Shown here: positions 4,466 through 9,740 of the stretch, in pieces
Numbering within the stretch: the first letter of the stretch is position 1
Layout of the letters: each line of letters begins with the position of its first letter
NCBI GenBank assembly: GCA_938023775.1
Contig: CALJDB010000276.1
Location: forward strand, 1-14,329
Source of the DNA: an uncultured Clostridia bacterium
GTDB lineage: Bacteria; Bacillota; Clostridia; Oscillospirales; Oscillospiraceae
Reading direction: 5' to 3'
Length of the DNA: 14,329 nucleotides
Program-made: the position numbers and the translations under genes
Notes under the pieces: generated by a model
Seen by the model: the letters and a program-made list of their open reading frames with translations, nothing else
What the model was told of the DNA's origin: nothing
Databases searched by the model: none

Positions 4466-7053
4466 TCGATCTTTCCCTCCTTCGCCCGGACGAGGTGGCT
4501 CCCCGCCGCGCTGCGGCGGAGAACGGCGGCGATCTGCTCCATCACCCAGTCCATTTCGTTGCCGAACTCCCGCGCGCTCGTGCGGCGGATGCCGCTGCCG
4601 AGGGCGGAGAGCCGGATGAGATTGTCGCTCGTGACCACGCGGACGCGGTCGTTTTTGCCGATATCGTGCAGCAGCCGCTCGATATAGAGGTCGGCGCTCT
4701 CGTTTTCCTTCGTGTAGACGACGCGGACGCCGCCCTGCGCGCTCTTTTCGCCCGGATTGCCGCGCACGGCGTAGCCGTCGAACACGAGCACGACGTCGTT
4801 CCCCGTGAAGCCGCGGTAATTGACCAGAATCTCCGCAAGGCGGGCGCGCGCCGCGTCGAGGCTGTCCGCCGCGATCGCCTTCAGCTCGTCCCACGCGAAG
4901 ATGACATTGTAGCCGTCCACCACGACGAGCTCCTTCTGCGGGCGGTAGACGAGCTCGCATTCATCCGCCGGCGCGGTCGGCTTCCGGTACATGGGACGGC
5001 GGACGGGACCGAATTCACGCGTCATGATCGCCTCCAACTCGCGCTCGTCGATGCTGAGATTGCCCATGCGCAGCCGCGGCGCGGGCAGCGGCTCGGGCCT
5101 GCCGAAGCCGCTGTCGACGTGGCAGTATTCGCCGACGGCGTCCCACTTTACGGTGAAGCCCGCGCCGTGGGCGCAAAATACGGAATCCGCGGGGTTATCG
5201 AGGTCCCGCTCCGGGTCGTAGCCCAGCGCGGCGACGACCTCGTCGGTGTTGTGGCAAGGGCGGTAGCCCGCCATGCAGCAGGAAAAGCGCGCCCGCCCGC
5301 CGGTGTATGCCGCAGCCTCCGTCGGATAATCGCGCAGCGTGCTGACCGGCGCGGTGCCGTCCAGCACGGCGGAGGTCTCCCCGCTGCGGGTCTCAAATTC
5401 CGCGTGCCGCACCCGCAGGTCGCTGATGGCTCTGCCCACGGCGGCGAGCGGCACTTCGAGGCGGAAGCTGTAATAGGGCTCAAGCAGCACGCTCTCGGCG
5501 CGCATCAGCCCCTGCCGCACGGCGCGGTAAGTCGCCTGCCGGAAGTCGCCGCCCTCGGTGTGTTTCAGGTGCGCGCGCCCGGCGAGCAGCGTGATGCGCA
5601 CGTCCGTCAGCGGCGAGCCGGTCAGAACGCCGAGGTGCTGCTTTTCCGCGAGGTGGGTCAGGATGAGGCGCTGCCAGTTTATGTCCAGCGTGTCCGGCGG
5701 GCAGTCGGTCTCAAATTCCAGCCCCCTGCCCGGCTCCAGCGGCTCTAAGAGCAGGTGGACCTCCGCATAGTGGCGCAGCGGCTCATAGTGGCCGACGCCC
5801 TCGACCGGCGCGGCGATCGTCTCGCGGTAGAGGATGCGCCCCGCGCCGACCTTCACCGCGAGCGAAAAGCGCTCCGCGATGAGGCTCTCCAGCACCTCGA
5901 TCTGCACCGGACCCATCAGCTGCACCTGAATTTCGCGCAGCCGCGCGTCCCAGACGAAGCGCAGCAGCGGGTCCTCCTCTTCGAGCGTTTTGAGCTTCGG
6001 CAGCACCGCGGCGGCGTCCGCACCGTCCGGCAGATGCAGCGCATAGGTGAGCGCCGGGGCGAGCGCGGGCGGCGCGGCGTCCGGCTCTGCGCCGAGTCCC
6101 TGCCCGGCGTAAGTTGCGCTGAGCCCCACGACGGCGCAGACGCGCCCGGCGTCCACGGCGTCCGCCGCGGTGAACTTTTCGCCGGAATAAAGGCGGAGCT
6201 GGGTGATCTTCTCCTCCCGCTCCCCGCCGTCCGCGCCGCGGTAGCGCAGCGCCTGCCGCACGGCGAGCGCGCCGCCCGTGAGCTTCACATGGGTCAGCCG
6301 CCGCCCGGCGGCGTCGTGGGTGATCTTGAATACCCGCGCGCCGAACGCCTCCGGATAAGCCGTCTCCGGCGCGAGGCGCACGAGCAGGTCCAGCAGCGCC
6401 GTCACGCCCTCGCCCCGCAGTCCGGAGCCGAAGAGGCAGGGAAAAACCTCCCTCCGCACAAACGCCGCCGCGATGTCCGCGTCCGAAAGCCGCCCCGCCG
6501 CGCTGAAGCGCTCGAGCAGCGCCTCGCTGCAAAGGGCGAGCTCCTCGTCCGCCGGGCGGGCGGTGAAATCGAGGATATGCTCGCCGAGCTCCGCGCGCAG
6601 CGCGCCGAGCACGGCGGGACCGTCCGCGGCGTCGAGGTCCATTTTCGTTACGAACAGCGCCGTCGGCACCGCGTAGCGCCGCAGCAGCCGCCAGAGCGTC
6701 TCCGTGTGCGCCTGCACGCCGTCCGACGCGCTGACGACCAGTACGGCGCAGTCCAGCACGCCGAGCGTGCGCTCCATCTCCGCGGAAAAATCCGCGTGCC
6801 CCGGCGTGTCCAGCAGCGTGAATTCCATACCGCCGTAAGAAAACTCCGCCTGCGCGGAAAAGATCGTGATCCCGCGCCGCCGCTCCAGCGCGTGGGTGTC
6901 CAGCGCGGTGTCGCCATGGTCGACGCGCCCCGGCGCGCGCACCGCGCCCGCGGCGTATAAAATCGCCTCGCTCAGGGTCGTCTTCCCGGCGTCGACATGG
7001 GCGAGGACGCCGATAGTCAGGTGATTATTCGGTTTTTCGCTTGCTCCGGACAT
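4462..7053 (-). CDS. EF-G/TetM-like translational GTPase fused to a Rae1/YacP-type NYN ribonuclease
   Basis: An 863-residue fusion. Residues 11-235 are a translation-factor G domain: P-loop AHVDAGKTT (18-26), switch I RGITI (60-64), DTPGH (82-86), and TKMD (136-139) where the family normally has NKxD. Domains II-V of the EF-G/TetM fold follow to about residue 600 (for example LMGPVQIEVL at 379-388). A cysteine-rich segment with YRPCHN and DSVFCAHGAGF comes next (about 590-650). Residues 708-836 are a YacP/Rae1 NYN nuclease domain: VVDGYNVIFAWDEL with D713 and N716, VLVFDG (D759), YTKENESADLYIE (E785, D788), VTSDN (D810). In Bacillus, free-standing Rae1 cleaves mRNA in the ribosomal A site. 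TetM-like GTPases bind the same site, so the fusion plausibly places the nuclease there. The ATG at 7053 has AAGGAG 8 bases upstream, and ylmH overlaps its stop. Automated annotation would probably say tetracycline resistance or EF-G; the nuclease domain argues against simple resistance. Confidence 0.93.
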   Translation of the reverse strand: MSGASEKPNNHLTIGVLAHVDAGKTTLSEAILYAAGAVRAPGRVDHGDTALDTHALERRRGITIFSAQAEFSYGGMEFTLLDTPGHADFSAEMERTLGVLDCAVLVVSASDGVQAHTETLWRLLRRYAVPTALFVTKMDLDAADGPAVLGALRAELGEHILDFTARPADEELALCSEALLERFSAAGRLSDADIAAAFVRREVFPCLFGSGLRGEGVTALLDLLVRLAPETAYPEAFGARVFKITHDAAGRRLTHVKLTGGALAVRQALRYRGADGGEREEKITQLRLYSGEKFTAADAVDAGRVCAVVGLSATYAGQGLGAEPDAAPPALAPALTYALHLPDGADAAAVLPKLKTLEEEDPLLRFVWDARLREIQVQLMGPVQIEVLESLIAERFSLAVKVGAGRILYRETIAAPVEGVGHYEPLRHYAEVHLLLEPLEPGRGLEFETDCPPDTLDINWQRLILTHLAEKQHLGVLTGSPLTDVRITLLAGRAHLKHTEGGDFRQATYRAVRQGLMRAESVLLEPYYSFRLEVPLAAVGRAISDLRVRHAEFETRSGETSAVLDGTAPVSTLRDYPTEAAAYTGGRARFSCCMAGYRPCHNTDEVVAALGYDPERDLDNPADSVFCAHGAGFTVKWDAVGEYCHVDSGFGRPEPLPAPRLRMGNLSIDERELEAIMTREFGPVRRPMYRKPTAPADECELVYRPQKELVVVDGYNVIFAWDELKAIAADSLDAARARLAEILVNYRGFTGNDVVLVFDGYAVRGNPGEKSAQGGVRVVYTKENESADLYIERLLHDIGKNDRVRVVTSDNLIRLSALGSGIRRTSAREFGNEMDWVMEQIAAVLRRSAAGSHLVRAKEGKIE

Positions 7054-7082
7054 GAAAAAAGCTCCTTATGCGTGGTGAACCC

Positions 7083-7112
7083 ATTATACCACAGCGCCGC
7101 GCGCCGAGGCAA
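7083..7112 (-). promoter_or_regulatory. Candidate promoter of the GTPase-nuclease / ylmH operon
   Basis: On the minus strand a perfect TATAAT (7088-7083) follows TTGCCT (7112-7107, four of six matches to TTGACA) with an 18-base spacer. Transcription would start about 20-25 bases before the ATG at 7053, giving a short leader that holds only the ribosome binding site. I see no attenuator of the kind that precedes inducible tet(M) genes. Confidence 0.55.
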
Positions 7113-7194
7113 GCCAAAGCGCATTTTCCCCGCCGCCCGCCGCTTTTTGCCGCGCAAATCATAAATATTTACCGAACTGTGCAGAAAACTTCTA

Positions 7195-7222
7195 TTTCCC
7201 AGCCCTTTCCCCGGCTTATAAT
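7195..7222 (+). promoter_or_regulatory. Candidate promoter of the URO-D-family methyltransferase gene
   Basis: A perfect TATAAT (7217-7222) lies 35 bases before the ATG at 7258. The best -35 partner is a weak TTTCCC (7195-7200) at 16 bases. A 10-bp palindrome, TAAATATTTA (7162-7171), lies upstream between this promoter and the divergent one and might bind a regulator; AT richness alone could also explain it. Confidence 0.45.
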
Positions 7223-7257
7223 GGCGGCATAAAAACGACGAAAAGAGGGACGCACCT

Positions 7258-8289
7258 ATGACACATAAGGAACGCATCGACGCCGTACTGAACCACCAGC
7301 CCACGGACCGCATCCCGTTTTGCCTCGTGGACGGCGGCGCGTGGATCGCAAAGACCGAAAACCGCTCCTACCGCGAGCTCTACGGCAGTCCGGACGGCGG
7401 CGCGGCGGAGATCGTGAAGTGGACGAACGAGCTGGACACGGACGTTGTCAGCGCCGTTTCCGGCGTGTTCACCGCCTGCCTGAACGCCTTCGGCTGCCCC
7501 ATCAGCATCGACAAGCCGGGCTGCTCGGTGGATACCGGCCGCGCGCTGGACGATCCGGAGACCCAGATCCCGCTGCTGGACAAGTCCACGATCCGCGAAA
7601 AGCTGCTCGCGAACGAGTTCGTGCAGGGTATGCTGCGCCAGACCCGCGGCGTTTCTGAGCTGGTCGGCGCGGAGAAATACCTGCTGGGCGACATCGCCGG
7701 TCCGTTCACCATGGCGGCGGTGATGGTCGGAACGGAGGACTTCGTCGTGATGACGATGGAGGACCCGGAGCTCGTGGCGCAGCTGCTGGACTTCACCACC
7801 GCCGTCAGTGCGGAGATGTTCCACCTGCTGCACGAAGCGGGCTGCGAGATTGCGCTGCCCGCGGAGCCCGTCGGCAGCGGCAGCATGATCAGCCAGCAGA
7901 TGTTCGACGAGTGGGTCGTGCCCGCGCTGAAGAATCTGAAGGATGAGCTCGGCGAGTATAAGTATTTCTTCACCCACGTCTGCGGCGCCTCCGGCTCGCG
8001 CGTGAGCTCGCTGCGCGCCATCGGCGTCCGGGCGTTCTCCTGCGATTACCTCGTCGATCTGGACACCGCTCTCGCCGACGCGCAGGGCGAGATGGTCATC
8101 ATGGGCAACATCAACCCTGCCGGCGCGCTCCTCTCCGGAACGCCGGAGGAGGTCTACGCCGAAGCCGCCGGACGCATCCAAACCGCCGCCCGCCGCGGTC
8201 TGATCCTCGCCCCCGGCTGCGACTTGGGCGCGAATACGCCGCTTGAGAATATTAAAATGCTCGCGAAAGCGTGTAAAGAAGCAGTATAA
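7258..8289 (+). CDS. Uroporphyrinogen decarboxylase-family protein (MtaA/CmuA-like methyltransferase)
   Basis: A 343-residue URO-D-fold barrel protein. It opens with the family signature KERIDAVLNHQPTDRIPF (4-21) and has DIAGPFTMAAVM in the middle. Potential zinc ligands of the cobamide-dependent methyltransferase branch are present: H240-x-C242 in FFTHVCGASG and C321 in LAPGCDLGANTPLENI; MGNINPAG lies between them. These ligands favour the MtaA/CmuA/MtbA branch (methyl transfer from a methyl-corrinoid protein to a thiol or tetrahydrofolate) over true heme-pathway HemE. No corrinoid-binding protein, substrate-specific methyltransferase or reactivase is nearby, so the partner must be encoded elsewhere and the substrate is unknown. 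Start: ATG at 7258 with AGAGGGA seven bases upstream. It is monocistronic, between its own promoter and a strong terminator. hemZ at 12781-14277 belongs to tetrapyrrole chemistry but is far away and on the other strand, so I do not link them. Confidence 0.85.
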   Translation: MTHKERIDAVLNHQPTDRIPFCLVDGGAWIAKTENRSYRELYGSPDGGAAEIVKWTNELDTDVVSAVSGVFTACLNAFGCPISIDKPGCSVDTGRALDDPETQIPLLDKSTIREKLLANEFVQGMLRQTRGVSELVGAEKYLLGDIAGPFTMAAVMVGTEDFVVMTMEDPELVAQLLDFTTAVSAEMFHLLHEAGCEIALPAEPVGSGSMISQQMFDEWVVPALKNLKDELGEYKYFFTHVCGASGSRVSSLRAIGVRAFSCDYLVDLDTALADAQGEMVIMGNINPAGALLSGTPEEVYAEAAGRIQTAARRGLILAPGCDLGANTPLENIKMLAKACKEAV

Positions 8290-8303
8290 GCGATAAAAAC
8301 TCC

Positions 8304-8339
8304 AAGCCCCCGCCGGACGGCGGGGGCTTTTGTGTTTTT
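8304..8339 (+). terminator. Rho-independent terminator after the URO-D-family gene
   Basis: AAGCCCCCGCC (8304-8314) and GGCGGGGGCTT (8319-8329) form a perfect 11-bp stem with a GGAC loop. A T-rich tail TTTTGTGTTTTT follows. Confidence 0.92.
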
Positions 8340-8358
8340 GGAATCTGTCGAAAAGCGC

Positions 8359-8387
8359 TTGCAAAATCCGGCGGTTTCTGCTACCAT
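8359..8387 (+). promoter_or_regulatory. Candidate promoter of the second MFS transporter
   Basis: TTGCAA (8359-8364) and TACCAT (8382-8387) are spaced by exactly 17 bases, each matching consensus at four of six positions. The pair lies directly after the preceding terminator. A start near 8394 would leave a leader of about 38 bases before the ATG at 8432. Confidence 0.5.
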
Positions 8388-8431
8388 GCTCCGGCGTGGC
8401 CCCTATTATGAATGGAGGACGCTTTCTGACT

Positions 8432-9631
8432 ATGAAACCATTGTCATCGCGCTTCGGACCGGAATACACTGCGGCGCTCGGCGCTTATACGGCGATTGGC
8501 GCGGCGGTTTCGGGCTATGCCTCGGCGCTGCTGCTTGCGCGGGGCTGCACAAACCGCGAGATCGGCTTCACGCTCGGCGCGGGCACCGTTGCGGCGCTGG
8601 TGCTCCAGCCGCTCGCGGCGGACCTTACGGACCGCAGCCGGCGGATCTCGGTGCTGCATGTACTCCTTGTGCTCGGCGGCGTGATGGCGGCGGCACTGCT
8701 TGCGCTCGGCTTCGGCGCGGAGCGCGGCGCGCTGCTCGCCGCGGTCTATGTCGTGCTGCTCTGCGCCAATCAGATGGCGCAGCCGTTTAGCAACAGTCTC
8801 TGCCTCGAGCTCGCCCTCCGCGGCGCGCACATCAACTTCGGCGCGGCGCGCGGGACCGGCGCGCTCTGCTACGCGGTCTTCGCTGCCGCGCTCGGTCTGC
8901 TCGTCCGGCGGGTGGGAACGGACGCGGTGCCCTTTGCGGGGCTTGCCGTAACGGCGGCGTTCCTCGCGGTGACGGCGCTGATTTTCGTCCAATGCCGCCG
9001 GAGCGGACCGGATTTTTCCGCGCCCGCCGCGCCGGGGGAGCACAGCCGCGGAATCGGCGCGTTTCTGCGCGATAATCCGCGCTTTCTGCTGCTGATGGCG
9101 GGCGTTATGCTCGCTTACCTGCCGCACATGGTCTATTCCAACTTTCTCGTCCGCGTCGTGCTGCGCGCCGGGGGCGGCGAGGGCGATCTCGGGCTGCTCG
9201 GCGGCTGGTGCGCGTTGACGGAGCTGCCGGCGATGTTTCTCTTCAGCCGTCTGCTCCGCCGCTTCCGCAGCGGAACGCTGCTCTGCTTCTCCGCGCTCAT
9301 GTTTGCCTGCAAGCAGCTCGCAATCTGCCTCGCGTCCACCATGCCGGCGCTCTTCGCCGCCCAGCTTTTGGAGGGTCTCAGCTACGCGGTCTTCATCCCC
9401 GCCACCGTGCGCTATATGGAGGAGAGCGTGCCCCGCGCGGACGCCGTGAAGGGGCAAACGCTCATCACCGCGATGCTCTCGCTCGCCTCCGTTGCGGCGA
9501 GTCTGCTCGGCGGCGTGCTGCTCGACACGGTCGGGCTTCAGACAACGCTGTTTTCCGGCGTATTCGTCGCCCTCGCGGGCTTCGCGCTGCTCATCCCTGC
9601 GGCGCGGAGCAAAAGGCGCGCCAAAGCCTGA
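8432..9631 (+). CDS. MFS transporter, MFS_1-like (HcaT/nucleoside-symporter-like) type
   Basis: A 399-residue transporter with about twelve hydrophobic helices. The N-terminal half has AALGAYTAIGAAVSGYASAL, and the loop between helices 2 and 3 has LAADLTDRSRRISVLH, the MFS signature region. The second half carries MVYSNFLVRVVLRAGGGEGD followed by LGLLGGWCALTELPAMFLFS, the pattern of the MFS_1_like group that includes 3-phenylpropionate (HcaT) and nucleoside transporters. The substrate is not readable from sequence. I chose ATG 8432 (MKPLSSRFGPEY) because the upstream in-frame codons are not transporter-like and cross the presumed promoter. GGAGG (8414-8418) lies 13 bases upstream, which is long. 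An ATG at 8408 is in frame but has no binding site. It is transcribed alone, with a structured element just after its stop. Confidence 0.87.
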   Translation: MKPLSSRFGPEYTAALGAYTAIGAAVSGYASALLLARGCTNREIGFTLGAGTVAALVLQPLAADLTDRSRRISVLHVLLVLGGVMAAALLALGFGAERGALLAAVYVVLLCANQMAQPFSNSLCLELALRGAHINFGAARGTGALCYAVFAAALGLLVRRVGTDAVPFAGLAVTAAFLAVTALIFVQCRRSGPDFSAPAAPGEHSRGIGAFLRDNPRFLLLMAGVMLAYLPHMVYSNFLVRVVLRAGGGEGDLGLLGGWCALTELPAMFLFSRLLRRFRSGTLLCFSALMFACKQLAICLASTMPALFAAQLLEGLSYAVFIPATVRYMEESVPRADAVKGQTLITAMLSLASVAASLLGGVLLDTVGLQTTLFSGVFVALAGFALLIPAARSKRRAKA

Positions 9632-9639
9632 ATTTCCCA

Positions 9640-9720
9640 GCCGGGGTCTCACCGATTTTCCCACTTTTGCGGCATGTATGATGCATTTTCATGGGAAAAT
9701 GAGCCCCGGCAATTTATTTT
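9640..9720 (+). promoter_or_regulatory. Structured intergenic leader / attenuator-like element before the lysozyme gene
   Basis: The 109 bases between the MFS stop and the lysozyme start hold nested inverted repeats. GCCGGGG (9640-9646) pairs with CCCCGGC (9704-9710), CTC (9648-9650) with GAG (9701-9703), ATTTTCCCA (9655-9663) with TGGGAAAAT (9692-9700), and GCAT (9672-9675) with ATGC (9681-9684). A T-rich AATTTATTTT follows, then the ribosome binding site. A second ATTTTC (9685-9690) can pair with the same GAAAAT (9695-9700), giving a competing hairpin. It may simply terminate the MFS transcript, or it may regulate the lysozyme gene. I see no convincing separate promoter for the downstream gene. 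Confidence 0.6.
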
Positions 9721-9740
9721 GGAGAGAAGGAGAAAACCAG

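Noticed and set aside
4466..4960. N-terminal extension of YlmH into the nuclease domain region
   Set aside because: The frame is open, but the extra residues are the out-of-frame reading of the fusion gene. YlmH homology begins at MTEEELL with its own ribosome binding site and ATGA junction.
4237..6960. Two long plus-strand open frames opposite the GTPase-nuclease fusion
   Set aside because: The opposite strand carries a complete GTPase and nuclease with all motifs. The plus-strand translations are compositional shadows.
4462..7053. Simple call as a tetracycline-resistance ribosomal protection protein
   Set aside because: The GTPase portion is TetM-like, but the fused NYN nuclease, the cysteine-rich linker and the absence of a tet(M)-style attenuator make a chromosomal ribosome-surveillance role more likely. 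Resistance cannot be excluded from sequence.
2422..7071. Near-identical sequence before the rhomboid and GTPase-nuclease starts (shared AGCTTTTTTCATG on the minus strand)
   Set aside because: The shared stretch is only 13 bases, mostly a T run next to a ribosome binding site. Probably coincidence or common leader composition rather than a regulatory element.
8330..8431. Longer N-terminus for the second MFS transporter starting at 8330
   Set aside because: It would begin inside the preceding terminator and cross the likely promoter, and the added residues look unlike a transporter N-terminus.
7216..9664. Long minus-strand open frames opposite the URO-D-family gene and the second MFS gene
   Set aside because: No domain signatures, poor start context, and fully overlapped by well-supported plus-strand genes with their own promoters and terminators.
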